NCBI RefSeq assembly: GCF_900166595.1
Contig: NZ_LT745763.1
Span: forward strand, 1,644,814 to 1,708,813
Origin: Virgibacillus dokdonensis
Lineage (GTDB): Bacteria; Bacillota; Bacilli; Bacillales; Amphibacillaceae
Length of the DNA stretch: 64,000 nucleotides
Direction of reading: 5' to 3'
Under the pieces are notes generated by a model, which saw nothing but the letters and a program-made list of their open reading frames with translations, made no database searches and was not told the DNA's origin. Shown one piece after another: positions 52,741-62,003 of the stretch. Within the stretch, counting starts at the first letter, position 1. Every line of letters starts with the position of its first letter. Both the position numbers and the translations under genes were made by a program.

Positions 52741-52883
52741 TAAATAGCATGTGCTAGATTTATCTTTTATTGAACACTTTACCAATAGTCTCAGCCTTTG
52801 TTTGCTATGTACTTTTGGAACGGGAATAATAACAATAATATTCAAAATATTATTGTTATAATCCGCTTTAAGGGGTGAACTAT

Positions 52884-53302
52884 TTGAAAAAGTATGTTGT
52901 TGCTATTAGTATGCAATGTTGTAATCCTTTAAAGAAGCTAAAAAACAAGTTCCGACATCTGGTGGAGTTATTGTGGAATCACATAAGTATGAAATAATCA
53001 CGGGTAATTATGTTTCTGAAGGGAACCCAGAGATTCGATCTGTAGAAACCCCTTTGGTAATGGAGTTTGCTCAAGAGTTTAAAACGCTTACGGTTGATAA
53101 ATATAGTACTGTAGAAATCATCATAGAAGAAAATCCCTGTTTAACCGTTTTTGAATGGACCAAAGATGGAGAAACAAACGAAGTTACTATAAAAGATAAC
53201 AAAATTACTGTTCCAGCAGAAATGGGTGTCTATATTTAAGAAGTGCAAGCAACATGGGAGGATGGAGAAGCAACGTTCATATTTGATGTAAAAGTTAAAT
53301 AG
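52884..53302 (+). pseudogene. Hypothetical protein with frameshift and nonsense mutation
   Basis: A TTG start at 52884 after AGGGGTGA gives MKKYVVAISM, possibly the start of a signal peptide. The frame shifts near 52950, and the second frame (SHKYEIITGNYVSEGNPEIR onwards) continues as a beta-rich domain to TAA 53237-53239. It then runs on directly in the same frame as EVQATWEDGEATFIFDVKVK to 53302. So one indel and one TAT-to-TAA type change inactivate a secreted or lipoprotein-like gene of about 130 residues. Family not recognised. Confidence 0.55.
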
Positions 53303-53476
53303 ATTAGTTTTTATTCTTTCGTATTAGCATTTCATCCATGCGCATGTTTCACTTAAAAAATTGGCTAAAGGCAACCATCTTACAATTAGGGTCGTTCGCC
53401 TTAAACTATTCCCTATTTGTAAAAGAACGTTTTCTGTTGTCATAGTCCACTATGATCACACCGTCAGGCTTTTTAG

Positions 53477-54551
53477 TCCTAGATTGTAAAATTAAGCGAG
53501 ACACCAAAAAAGACATGTCATGATATACTCAACGAATAACCAACCAAAGTTAAGGAGAGTGTATCTGACATGTCCTACACCCATCTTACCAAAACAGAAC
53601 TGGTATTCATAGAGGAATATCATGAATTCGGCGTTTCTGGTCGAAAAATTGCCAATAAATTAAAGCGCGGCCATGAAGCTGTTTATCGTGTTATTAGACA
53701 ACTGAAAGAAGGACTTACTGCGATAGACGTTTATCTACAATATCAAGCGAATAAAGCGACATGTGGTCGTAAAAAGATTCAATTAACACCTAACGAAAAA
53801 GCCTATATTCATGAAAAAGTCCGCGATGGCTGGACGCCTGATGTAATAATCGGACGAAACGAAAAGACTATCTCCTGCAGCATGCGCACGCTTTATCGAA
53901 AGTTTTCATCAGGCGAATTTAACCAAAATGATTTACCTATGCAAGGCAAACGCAAACCAAATGGTCACCAGGAAAGAAGAGGAAAACAAAAATTTCGCCG
54001 CACCATCCTTGATCGTGATCACGATCACCCAAATTACAAGAAAGAATTTGGTCATCTAGAAGGAGATACCATTGTGGGACGTCATCACAAGAGCGCTGTC
54101 ATCACGCTTGTTGAGCGTTTAACAAAATGCATCATCGCAATTAAACCAGCTGGTAGACAGGCAACCAATATTGAAACATCGCTCAATCAATGGTTTGAGC
54201 GATTACCAAAACACTTATTTAAGTCCATTATCTTTGACTGCGGGAAAGAGTTTTCCAATTGGAAATCCATCAGCAATGAACAAGATGTTGATATTTATTT
54301 TGCAGATCCTGGAACGCCATCCCAAAGGGGGCTAAATGAGCATTCCAACGGTCTTCTGAGAAAGAATGGGCTACCAAAAGAAATGGACTTTAATCCTGTG
54401 TCACAAGAGTATATTTCTGAGGTTGCACTCCGACGGAATAACATACCAAGGAAATCATTGAAATACAAAACACCAATGGAGTGTTTCATAGATTATGTCG
54501 GTCAGGATTTTGATAAAAGCATGTTGTCTCGCTTAATTTGACAAATCAAAA
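53477..54551 (+). mobile_element. IS30-family insertion sequence, copy 2
   Basis: Same 1075-bp unit as at 27859-28933 but inverted, with the same ends (TCCTAGATTGTAAAATT at left, AATTTGACAAATCAAAA at right). The two copies bracket 24.5 kb. Confidence 0.9.
53570..54541 (+). CDS. IS30-family transposase
   Basis: Identical to the transposase of copy 1 except Val22 for Leu22. HTH_38 at the N-terminus and the DDE core (HLEGDTIVG, SIIFDCGKEFSNW, HSNGLLRKNGLPKEMDF) are intact. The near identity shows that one copy arose recently, or that the copies are homogenised. Confidence 0.93.
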   Translation: MSYTHLTKTELVFIEEYHEFGVSGRKIANKLKRGHEAVYRVIRQLKEGLTAIDVYLQYQANKATCGRKKIQLTPNEKAYIHEKVRDGWTPDVIIGRNEKTISCSMRTLYRKFSSGEFNQNDLPMQGKRKPNGHQERRGKQKFRRTILDRDHDHPNYKKEFGHLEGDTIVGRHHKSAVITLVERLTKCIIAIKPAGRQATNIETSLNQWFERLPKHLFKSIIFDCGKEFSNWKSISNEQDVDIYFADPGTPSQRGLNEHSNGLLRKNGLPKEMDFNPVSQEYISEVALRRNNIPRKSLKYKTPMECFIDYVGQDFDKSMLSRLI

Positions 54552-54574
54552 GTTTTAAAAATAGTAGTACTAAT

Positions 54575-54602
54575 AGGAGCTGTAGATGCAGTTCCTTTTT
54601 TG
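54575..54602 (+). terminator. Hairpin terminator
   Basis: AGGAGCTG (54575-54582) pairs with CAGTTCCT (54589-54596) with one G-T pair and runs into TTTTTT. Confidence 0.6.
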
Positions 54603-54608
54603 CTTCGC

Positions 54609-54733
54609 CTATTCTTTCTTCTTTGCAGATTTCTTTTCCTCTACCCAATATTTTTCAAATAGAATGATGTCTGCATTTGGGTGAATAGTCGAAACCTTTA
54701 CTCTAGAGAGTTTTCCATCATAAATATTGTTGC
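54609..54733 (-). pseudogene. C-terminal relic of an unknown gene
   Basis: On the minus strand the frame NIYDGKLSRVKVSTIHPNAD then IILFEKYWVEEKKSAKKKE ends at TAG. It is coherent but start-less. Not recognised. Confidence 0.35.
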
Positions 54734-55056
54734 AACTTATTAAATTGCTATACAAACGAAAAAGTTTGAGTATGTGCATCCTTTTAATTGCCCTTCATAA
54801 TATACAAAGTCAAATAGAAGTAGAAGAAGCGTGTTCTTTCTAAATATATAAAAAAATTTACATGGAATTAGCAGAACAAGGAACAATTGACGTACACAAC
54901 AGCAAATTCGCATATTAGATGGGCGAATTAATGAATAAATAGTTGCTAAACTAAAATGTTTTTGGGTAAAACTTGAAATTAAGGAAACACCATCATATAA
55001 TAGAATCCTAATCTTTGTGAAAAGGTTATCATATTAGTGTGATGGAGGGGTTAAAT
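54734..55056. other. Upstream region of adh with coding debris
   Basis: 54850-54950 shows short coherent peptides (IYMELAEQGTID) broken by stops, not assigned. The adh ribosome binding site GGAGGGG is at 55044-55050. No clear promoter boxes. Confidence 0.35.
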
Positions 55057-56079
55057 ATGAAAGCAGCAGTTGTAAGTTCTGAAAAAACCAAGCTTGTTGA
55101 TGTGAAAGATGTTACGTTGCGTCCGTTAGAAACTGGTGAAGCGCTTGTAGATATTGAATATTGTGGTGTGTGCCATACTGATTTACATGTTGCTAAAGGT
55201 GATTTCGGGGAAGTTCCTGGACGTGTTTTAGGGCATGAAGGTGTAGGTATCGTAAAAGAAATTGCAGATGATGTAACATCTTTAAACGTAGGGGATCGTG
55301 TCAGTGTAGCGTGGTTTTTTGAAGGATGTGGCTCTTGTGAATATTGCGTGACTGGTCGAGAAACATTCTGTCGGGATGTAAAAAATGCTGGTTACAGTGT
55401 TGATGGAGCCATGGCTGAACAATGTATTGTTGCAGCCGATTATGCAGTGAAGGTACCAGAAGGTCTAGATCCACAGCAAGCGACAAGTATAACATGTGCA
55501 GGTGTAACTACTTATAAAGCAATAAAAGTATCTAATGTAAGCCCTGGTGAATGGATCGTTATCTTTGGAGCTGGAGGGCTTGGAAACCTCGCTATCCAAT
55601 ACGCAAAACGGGTTTTTAATGCGAAAGTTATCGCTGTTGATATTAATGACGATAAATTACAGCTGGCAAAAGAGGTTGGCGCTGACGTAACATACAACGT
55701 AAAAAACGTTGCTAATGTTGATGAAGTGATTCAAAAGGAAATCGGTGGAGCTCATGCAGCAGTTGTGACAGCTGTATCGAAAGCGGCATTTAATCAAGCC
55801 GTTAATGCTGTACGTCCAACCTCCAAAGTCGTTAATGTTGGCTTGCCTCCTGAGAAAATGGATTTAGACATTATCAAGAGTGTGCTAGACGGCATTGAAA
55901 TCATCGGCTCGTTGGTCGGAACTCGAAAAGATTTAGAAGAGGCATTTATGTTCGGTGCAGAAGGAAAAGTAGTACCAGTTGTTCAACCTCGTAAGTTAGA
56001 AGAAGTTAATGATATTTTTCAAGAAATGGAAGATGGAACGATTCAAGGTAGAATGGTTATTGATATGTACTTAAAATAA
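55057..56079 (+). CDS. adhP: Zinc-dependent alcohol dehydrogenase
   Basis: Oxidises primary alcohols (or reduces aldehydes) with NAD. GGAGGGG 6 nt before ATG 55057 fixes the start. Catalytic zinc ligands are in CGVCHTD (Cys36/39 region) and GHEGVG (His60-Glu61). The structural zinc site is the four-Cys loop [16 protein letters not shown] (Cys91, 94, 97, 105). The Rossmann motif is GAGGLGNLA near 175. At 340 residues it is the size of bacterial AdhP/AdhT enzymes. It is single, with its own terminator, and belongs to the chromosome-like part of the window. Confidence 0.93.
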   Translation: MKAAVVSSEKTKLVDVKDVTLRPLETGEALVDIEYCGVCHTDLHVAKGDFGEVPGRVLGHEGVGIVKEIADDVTSLNVGDRVSVAWFFEGCGSCEYCVTGRETFCRDVKNAGYSVDGAMAEQCIVAADYAVKVPEGLDPQQATSITCAGVTTYKAIKVSNVSPGEWIVIFGAGGLGNLAIQYAKRVFNAKVIAVDINDDKLQLAKEVGADVTYNVKNVANVDEVIQKEIGGAHAAVVTAVSKAAFNQAVNAVRPTSKVVNVGLPPEKMDLDIIKSVLDGIEIIGSLVGTRKDLEEAFMFGAEGKVVPVVQPRKLEEVNDIFQEMEDGTIQGRMVIDMYLK

Positions 56080-56095
56080 GCATAATGGATAAAAG

Positions 56096-56132
56096 TGGAG
56101 TTTCTGCTTATAACAGTTGCTCCATTTTTTTG
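56096..56132 (+). terminator. Terminator after adh
   Basis: TGGAG (56096-56100) with CTCCA (56120-56124) and the inner CTG/CAG pair form an interrupted stem, followed by seven T. Confidence 0.6.
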
Positions 56133-56637
56133 TTGACTTATATCCTATGGATCAGAGATAAGTTTTATGTTCATTTCTTTGAAAAATCTGTCAAAGTATT
56201 ATATTTGTAAGTCAAAGAAAGGAATAAAATGTATCTTTCCAAGTTATTTTTCTGTTTTTAATCGGTTTCTTGTTTATTTATTACTGGAAAGTGGTCACAT
56301 TTTTAATTGTCCTACAACCCCATTAAATTCCTTATCATTACTTCCTTTTCCATGCGTTTTATTTTGGTCACATTTGTGGAGTAATAAAATATTATGAATC
56401 CTTCGTTGCTTTCCTTCATTTAAACCATACCTAATATAAGAATAAAAATTTTTCCTGCTCCCCACGCTAAACATCCTAGTAATAATTTTTGGTAGGTTGC
56501 TGTCTACACGAATAATACAATTTCCGACTTGCTTTAGATTGTATCTAGTAGAGGAACAATATTTGAAGTTATTATATAAGCAACCATTTGAGTGTGCCTC
56601 GTCATCGAGACTTGATTTTAATAAAAAATGAACCTAT
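56133..56637. other. Intergenic region without supported genes
   Basis: An open frame at 56167-56397 (+) lacks a ribosome binding site and has a noncoding look. No RNA motif recognised. The right end carries the operator of the next operon. Confidence 0.4.
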
Positions 56638-56662
56638 ACTGTACTTATTGAATAAGTACAGT
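56638..56662. promoter_or_regulatory. GntR/YtrA-type operator
   Basis: ACTGTACTTATT (56638-56649), one G, AATAAGTACAGT (56651-56662): a perfect 12-bp-arm inverted repeat 22 bp before the regulator gene. It contains TGTACTTA/TAAGTACA, close to the TGTACTA-type half-sites known for YtrA-like regulators. Confidence 0.7.
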
Positions 56663-56684
56663 TATTACACTTGGTGGTGAATGG

Positions 56685-57083
56685 ATGGATATTTTTATAA
56701 TAAAAAATAGTCAATTGCCAATCTATGAGCAAATTATTGAACAAATTAAAAAACAAATATCAGAGGGAGATTTAGAACCTGGGAGTCCCATCCCTTCCAT
56801 GCGCGCTTTAGCGAAGCAATTACGTATTAGTGTAATTACCGTGCAGCGTGCTTATGATGAACTTGTAAAAGAAGGTTTTATAGAAAAGATACCAGCTAAG
56901 GGTTCATTCATTTCTGAGAATTGCCATGTTTTTTTTGAAGAAGAAATGACCAAGAAACTAGAACAACATTTACATGCAGTTATTAAAATATCTAGAAAAA
57001 TAGACGTTAGTATCAACCAAGTGCACGATTTATTAGACTATTTTAATCAAGGAGAAGATATACATGAAGGAGATAGAAGTTAA
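56685..57083 (+). CDS. YtrA-subfamily GntR transcriptional regulator
   Basis: GGTGGTG precedes ATG 56685. The N-terminal winged helix reads LPIYEQIIEQIKKQISEGDL then PGSPIPSMRALAKQLRISVI and TVQRAYDELVKEGFIEKIPAKGSF, the standard GntR domain. Only about 55 residues follow, a short helical dimerisation part, which defines the YtrA subgroup (about 130 residues). It overlaps the ABC ATPase gene by 20 bp, so it is the first gene of the operon and probably represses it through the palindrome at 56638. Inducers of such systems are often cell-wall antibiotics, but nothing here proves it. Confidence 0.9.
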   Translation: MDIFIIKNSQLPIYEQIIEQIKKQISEGDLEPGSPIPSMRALAKQLRISVITVQRAYDELVKEGFIEKIPAKGSFISENCHVFFEEEMTKKLEQHLHAVIKISRKIDVSINQVHDLLDYFNQGEDIHEGDRS

Positions 57084-57909
57084 AAACCTAAAAAAAGAAA
57101 TAGGAACACTTCGCATAGAAGGGTTAAATTTTACAGTGCCTCAGGGAAGAATTGTTGGTCTCGTTGGTGAAAATGGTGCTGGCAAAACAACCACGATTAA
57201 ACTTATGATGGATGTTATGGAAAAAGATGAGGGAGAAGTTCTTTTCTTTGGGAAAACTTTAAATAAAGCCATTAAAGAAGAAATTGGGGTTGTATATGAT
57301 GAAATCAATTTTTATGAAAAAATAAATGCAATAAAGATTGACAAAGTTTTAAAAGGCATTTTTCAATCTTGGGACTCAGATAAATATTTTCAACTGCTTG
57401 ATCGCTTTAAACTCCATAAAAGTCAATTGTTAGGGAATTATTCCAAAGGGATGAAGATGAAATTAAATATCATTATTGGTTTAGCGCATTCTCCTAAACT
57501 ATTAATTTTAGATGAGCCAACTAGTGGCTTAGATCCGTCTGCACGTATGGAAATGTTGGATTTGTTTTTGGAGTTTATTCAAAATGAAGAACATTCCATT
57601 TTGATATCCTCTCATATCACTAATGATCTTGAGCGAATAGCGGATTATATAGTTATGATTCATGATGGGAAAATTATATTACAGTTAGACAAAGATGAAT
57701 TGTTGTACAAGTATGGGATAATACGCTGTTCAGAAAAGCAGTTACAATATATTCCTAAGAATGTCATTTTTGCTTATCATAAAACTAACTCACTCTGTGA
57801 GGTTGTGATCAAAGATGCACCTGGAATGAAAGAGGCATACCCAGAGTTAACTATAGATGGATTGTCTATTGATGACATGATGGCGATTTATATTAAAGGA
57901 GAGAAATGA
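57064..57909 (+). CDS. ABC transporter ATP-binding protein
   Basis: CAAGGAGAAG precedes ATG 57064, inside the end of the regulator gene. The 281-residue ATPase has Walker A GENGAGKTTT near residue 39, the signature in NYSKGMKMKLNIIIGLAHSP (SKGM in place of SGGQ), Walker B LLILDEPTSGLDPS, and the H-loop SSHITNDLE. It is of the YtrB / ABC-2 export type and works with the permease that starts 1 bp after its stop. Probable role: export or membrane-protective response to peptides. Confidence 0.9.
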   Translation: MKEIEVKNLKKEIGTLRIEGLNFTVPQGRIVGLVGENGAGKTTTIKLMMDVMEKDEGEVLFFGKTLNKAIKEEIGVVYDEINFYEKINAIKIDKVLKGIFQSWDSDKYFQLLDRFKLHKSQLLGNYSKGMKMKLNIIIGLAHSPKLLILDEPTSGLDPSARMEMLDLFLEFIQNEEHSILISSHITNDLERIADYIVMIHDGKIILQLDKDELLYKYGIIRCSEKQLQYIPKNVIFAYHKTNSLCEVVIKDAPGMKEAYPELTIDGLSIDDMMAIYIKGEK

Positions 57910-57910
57910 A

Positions 57911-58558
57911 ATGAAGGGATTAGTGTTAAAAGATGTTTATAATGTATTAAATAACGGAAAAGGGTTATTAATGATGATGCTCATTCTTGCGCTTGCTATT
58001 GTTCCGACACAAGGTTTTATAGGTTTTATTGTTACGGGTACAATCGTGTGCAGTATGATGAGCACGACGTCTTTTGCTATCGATCATAATAGTAAATGGG
58101 AGCAGTTTGCTATTGCACTTCCTATAGATCGTAAAGATATTGTAAAAGGAAAGTTTGTGACACTGCTTTTGTTCACACTGATTGGGCTTACCCTTTCTAT
58201 TGTTTTAGGGAGTTTGGCAACAGTAATTTTTCAAATGACATTGTCTAGTAAAATGGTTATAAAAGAAATGGGGCAAATGATAATTTTAAGTGCCTCTGTA
58301 GCTTTAATATTTGGAACGAACTCTATCTTATTACTGTTGAAATTTGGAGCTGAAAAAGCGCGGATGTTTTTAATTCTAGGCTATGTTATTCCTGGAGCAC
58401 TGATCATTTTTATGCTGAGCAAACTAAATGAATTAGGTGTTGTCTTTACAGAGAAGATGTTGAATCAAACGCTCATGATGCTTCCCTTCGTCGTTATTAT
58501 TTGGCTTACCATTGGCTATAGCTTGTCTGTTGTAATCATGAATAAAAAGCAATACTAA
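57911..58558 (+). CDS. ABC-2 type permease subunit
   Basis: GGAGAG precedes the ATG at 57911. A 215-residue protein with about six hydrophobic helices (MMMLILALAIVPTQGFIGFI, TLLLFTLIGLTLSIVLGSLA, LMMLPFVVIIWLTIGYSLSV). It has the ABC-2 layout with a cytosolic start MKGLVLKDVYNVL. Together with the YtrA-like regulator and ATPase it forms a compact three-gene operon. Substrate unknown. Confidence 0.85.
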   Translation: MKGLVLKDVYNVLNNGKGLLMMMLILALAIVPTQGFIGFIVTGTIVCSMMSTTSFAIDHNSKWEQFAIALPIDRKDIVKGKFVTLLLFTLIGLTLSIVLGSLATVIFQMTLSSKMVIKEMGQMIILSASVALIFGTNSILLLLKFGAEKARMFLILGYVIPGALIIFMLSKLNELGVVFTEKMLNQTLMMLPFVVIIWLTIGYSLSVVIMNKKQY

Positions 58559-58857
58559 AACGATTTGCAACAAAAAAGTTGTTACATTTATCTTGCGTTA
58601 AAGCTATAGAAATATGTTAAATTAATCTAGCAACATAAAGTAAAATTTTTTTGTTTTTTGAAACTAAATACATCGCTTATTCGTATAAGAATTAAATGGA
58701 TACTCACTTTCATAAAGGGGGGGATGTTTCATTGCTTTGATATCAACCGGACATGTAGATAGCTTTTTAAACTACAAATGGTTGGTTATATGGATTCCTA
58801 TACATATGTCTATATGACTGTATTTGTTTTTTACAAAAAATTATTGGAGGCTTAACT
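58559..58857. other. Intergenic region
   Basis: A 300-bp AT-rich gap. GGGGGGGATG at 58718 looks like a ribosome binding site but only a very short frame follows. ATTGGAGG at 58845 serves the next gene. Confidence 0.4.
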
Positions 58858-59271
58858 ATGAAACGAACAGGAGAAATAGTTTTTACGGTTATCGGAATTT
58901 TACTTTTTGGAATTTTAATTTTTGGATCTGCAACGTATTTGTCAGCAGATAGCGGCGAAATACAACAGCTGTTTGAAGAAGTTTTACAAGAAGAAGGAAC
59001 TAATGAGGTAAGTGCAGAAGATCTATCCCAGACAGTGGAGTCTGCTGCTACAACCATGTTAATTGTTTCTATCGTTAGTGTTATTTTTGGTTTGATTTCC
59101 ATCTTCTTGCTTGTCGGAAATAAAAAACCAAAGATAGCAGGGGTTATCTTACTTATTACTGCAATAGGGGGAACCTTTCTGACGATGTTTTTTGGGAGTT
59201 TTGGCGGAGTTGTTTATTTAGTTGCTGGAATCATGGCACTAGTACGTAAAGAGAAGAAAATGATTGGATAA
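58858..59271 (+). CDS. DUF4064-type membrane protein
   Basis: ATTGGAGG lies before ATG 58858. The 137-residue protein starts MKRTGEIVFTVIGILLFGIL, has an acidic external loop (SGEIQQLFEEVLQEEGTNEV), and three further helices ending GGVVYLVAGIMALVRKEKK. The KRTGE..L..IG start and the LVAGI.AL.RK end are the pattern of DUF4064 proteins of Bacillaceae. These are small membrane proteins of unknown task. A strong terminator follows. Confidence 0.8.
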   Translation: MKRTGEIVFTVIGILLFGILIFGSATYLSADSGEIQQLFEEVLQEEGTNEVSAEDLSQTVESAATTMLIVSIVSVIFGLISIFLLVGNKKPKIAGVILLITAIGGTFLTMFFGSFGGVVYLVAGIMALVRKEKKMIG

Positions 59272-59281
59272 TTCGTTTCAT

Positions 59282-59320
59282 AAAGGCAATAACCTTCCTG
59301 TATTGGTTATTGCCTTTAAT
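59282..59320. terminator. Strong hairpin terminator
   Basis: AAAGGCAATAACC (59282-59294) pairs perfectly with GGTTATTGCCTTT (59305-59317). Confidence 0.8.
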
Positions 59321-59419
59321 TGACTATAAGAAGTTTAAAATGATTAATACATTGCAAAACTGCCTTTTATTTTATGATTATAAATAATAGATAAGCTCTA
59401 AAAAAGGGGGGGGTTTTAG

Positions 59420-60249
59420 ATGTATCACTGCGGAATTTCTGGTAGTACGATACTAACAAATTCTTCGAAGTTATATGAACTGTTTGCATATGACTTCGTT
59501 GATCATATAGAGATAGGAGAATTTTCTGACCAAACAGCTTTTGAAAAATTTAAGTCTTTAAAGGATAGACACGGGTTCAGCTTTGGCTTACATTCTCCGT
59601 TATATCGAACTAGAAGCAAATATGACCTTTTGCAGTATGTTAACATAGAGCCGGAAGTTGCTTGGTCACAGTTTGAAGAGGAAATAAATTGGATGTCTAA
59701 GTTAGGAGCGAAATATGTATTGGTTCATTTTCCTTATTTTAAATCTAAGGTTGAAGAACAAATGATGGTAAAAATGGAAAGTGGTTTAAGGCGGTTACAA
59801 CATTTACAATTGAAGTATGATATCCCAATTGTTTGTGAACCAAAGCTAGGGTTTAATCGTTCTCCTGCAAATATCGAATTACTCCATCATTTTTCCGTTG
59901 AAAGATGGTTCAAATACGACATAAAGCTCTGTATCGATATTGGAGATTATTTACTGGGAGCAAAAGAAAAAGCGCTATCTTATATCTCTAAATGGAGGAA
60001 CATATTAAAGTAGTACATCTACATCATGTTGCATGTAAAGACAAAAAGTATTTTTGGCTACCGATCCATCCGACACAGGAGGAAGGTCAAAAATATCTTA
60101 AAGTCCAGCATGTTATAAAAGAGCTCGCCGGTATGAATGGCATCTATTTCATATTAGAGCATACACCTCATTTCACCCCCTCTAAACAATTTGTGCAAGA
60201 AGGCAGTGATTGGCTCTATAGCCTTTTGGAAAAACCAAATTATAGATAG
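59420..60249 (+). pseudogene. Sugar-phosphate isomerase/AP-endonuclease-2 type TIM-barrel protein, one frameshift
   Basis: AAAAGGGGGGGG before ATG 59420. The first frame has YDFVDHIEIGEFSDQTAF, FGLHSPLY (first metal His), KYVLVHFPYF, PIVCEPKLGFN and KLCIDIGDYLL, the strands of an xylose-isomerase-like barrel. At about 59990 one G is missing (TGGAGGAAC where TGGGAGGAAC is needed). The other frame continues in register as EEHIKVVHLHHVACKDKKYF, then the last strand FILEHTP, to TAG 60249. A 275-residue protein would result without the shift. Substrate unknown. Confidence 0.7.
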
Positions 60250-60430
60250 AACTGGCGTCCCTGTTATAAGTAGGTACTTAATAGAATGGAAAAGAACTGT
60301 TTTTATTAAATAATCACTAGATTATAAGTTTTTTGGGGTGTGTCAATAATTTTGTGTAAATCCCCTTTTGTAGATGTTAACTCTGAATAAATAATCAGGA
60401 AATCTCTATAGCCACAGCGTTAGCTGCTTG

Positions 60431-60606
60431 TCCTTGACCTTGTGCCTCTTCTTTGTGATTCGCTGTGTTGGGCATAGGGGACCCTGCCAGCGAGAGCATA
60501 GAAGAGTACGGTCGTGGTACCATAAAAAAGCGGGTGGAGCCTTATGTGGCTATATTTTCTGCACCCGCCAGTAGATATACACCACGACCGTAAACAAGGT
60601 CAAGGA
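60431..60606 (-). other. Nested multibranch inverted repeat within the IS256 element
   Basis: Outer arms TCCTTGACCTTGT (60431-60443) and ACAAGGTCAAGGA (60594-60606) are perfect. Inside are CTCTTCT...CGCTG/CAGCG...AGAAGAG (about 60446-60506) and TACGGTCGTGGT/ACCACGACCGTA (60507-60518, 60581-60592), the latter enclosing GCGGGTG/CACCCGC (60530-60536, 60562-60568). On the minus strand it begins 10 nt after the transposase stop, and the innermost stem followed by TTTTTT acts as a terminator. The rest is more elaborate than a terminator needs. Confidence 0.6.
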
Positions 60607-60615
60607 TGGCGGGTT

Positions 60616-61809
60616 CTAAGTCCCATTTTCCAGAGATTCGAACAAGGCAACTAATTCAGATTTTGCCTGATCAAAGCCTCGATGGCAGCGCATGCTGAAT
60701 TTATGATTATACTCTAGAAATCGCGTGACAAGAAAACGTTCTAAAGCCTCCTTGTTTGGAAACTGCTCTTTTCGTTTGACGTATCTCTTTATTTCTTTAT
60801 TGAAGGCTTCAATTAAATTTGTCGAATAGATACTCCGTCGAATAGAGGCAGGGAACTCATAAAATGTTAATAATTGTTCATTTTTTACAACTGCGTCAAT
60901 GACACGTGGATATGTCTTTTCCCATTTGCTTTGAAACTGTTCTAACGCTTGTAGGGCTTCTTTTTTGTCTATGGCATGATAAACCGTTTTAAAGTCACTA
61001 AGTATCTCTGCACGGTCTTTGACACGAACCTTCTTAGCAATATTGCGGGCAACATGGACACAGCACACCTGATGCTTTGCTTTAGGATAGACACGGTGAA
61101 TAGCATCTGTCATGCCAGTTAGACCGTCTGAGATGAAGAGCAGAACGTCTGCAACACCACGCTGATATAGTTCCTGCATCAATTCTTCCCATACGTGTGC
61201 GGATTCTGTTGGTGCAATAGTAAAGTCTAATACTTCTTTTATGCCGTCTTCCGTGATCCCAATTGCAATATATACAGACTCTTTCTCTACCGTGTTACGA
61301 CGGATAGGGATTTGAGTAGCATCTAAGTAAATGCATGCGTAACGGTTTTCTAATTTACGTTCATGAAATGCTTGTACATCTTCTGCTACCAATTTTGTTA
61401 AGTTAGATACGGTCTGTTTGGTGTAATGATGTCCGTACATTCGTTCGATTAGATGTGCGATTTCATCTGTTGTGATTCCCTTTTCATAAAGGTGAATAAC
61501 AAACTGTTCCAGCGTGTCATTAGAACGCTTATATGGAGCCACTGTTTGTTGTTGAAATTCTCCGTTCCTATCCCTTGGTATACGAAGTTGTAGCTGACCG
61601 TACTCCGTCTTAAAAGTACGGTCATAAAACCCATTACGAGAGTTACCTGAATGAACTCCCTTGCGTTCATACGGTTCGTAATCCAGAAATACAGTTAATT
61701 CATGCTTTAGTAATTGGTTAATAGCTTCTTCTAGATGACGGCGAAAAACTTCTTCAATATCTTGTTTTTTTGCTAGTGCTTCAATTAAATCTGTAGTAAG
61801 ATGGTTCAT
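60616..61809 (-). CDS. IS256-family transposase
   Basis: A 397-residue DDE transposase of the mutator type. It shows VFLDYEPYERKGVHSGNSRN and GYYDR-like FYDRTFKTEYGQLQLRIPRD near the N-terminus, YACIYLDATQIPIRRN (first Asp), DVLLFISDGLTGMTDAIH (second Asp), HQVCCVHVARNI and STNLIEAFNKEIKRYVKRKE (Glu). Full length, apparently intact. Confidence 0.93.
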   Translation of the reverse strand: MNHLTTDLIEALAKKQDIEEVFRRHLEEAINQLLKHELTVFLDYEPYERKGVHSGNSRNGFYDRTFKTEYGQLQLRIPRDRNGEFQQQTVAPYKRSNDTLEQFVIHLYEKGITTDEIAHLIERMYGHHYTKQTVSNLTKLVAEDVQAFHERKLENRYACIYLDATQIPIRRNTVEKESVYIAIGITEDGIKEVLDFTIAPTESAHVWEELMQELYQRGVADVLLFISDGLTGMTDAIHRVYPKAKHQVCCVHVARNIAKKVRVKDRAEILSDFKTVYHAIDKKEALQALEQFQSKWEKTYPRVIDAVVKNEQLLTFYEFPASIRRSIYSTNLIEAFNKEIKRYVKRKEQFPNKEALERFLVTRFLEYNHKFSMRCHRGFDQAKSELVALFESLENGT

Positions 61810-62003
61810 AGGGAAGACCTCTTTTCTGTGAATTTTGTGTGCTAACTTTATTCTACAAAAAGGGTCTTCCTTTTTCTATGAACTTGTTTAATTGGTATTT
61901 CTATTTACACAAAATATTTTACACTCTCGTTTTTTGTTATTGGATTTTTATGTTTACATATAATATAATTTAGCTATTAAATTAACTAATAGGCAGTGAT
62001 CGA

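Larger units (their letters stand above)
60340..61925 (-). mobile_element. IS256-family insertion sequence
   Basis: Ends GTGTCAATAATTTTGTGTAAAT and, inward from the right, GTGTAAAATATTTTGTGTAAAT are inverted repeats of the IS256 type. One transposase gene and a structured 3' region lie inside. A clear 8-bp target duplication was not found. Confidence 0.85.

Noticed and set aside
56167..56397. A 76-codon open frame on the plus strand after adh
   Set aside because: No ribosome binding site and no recognisable protein pattern.
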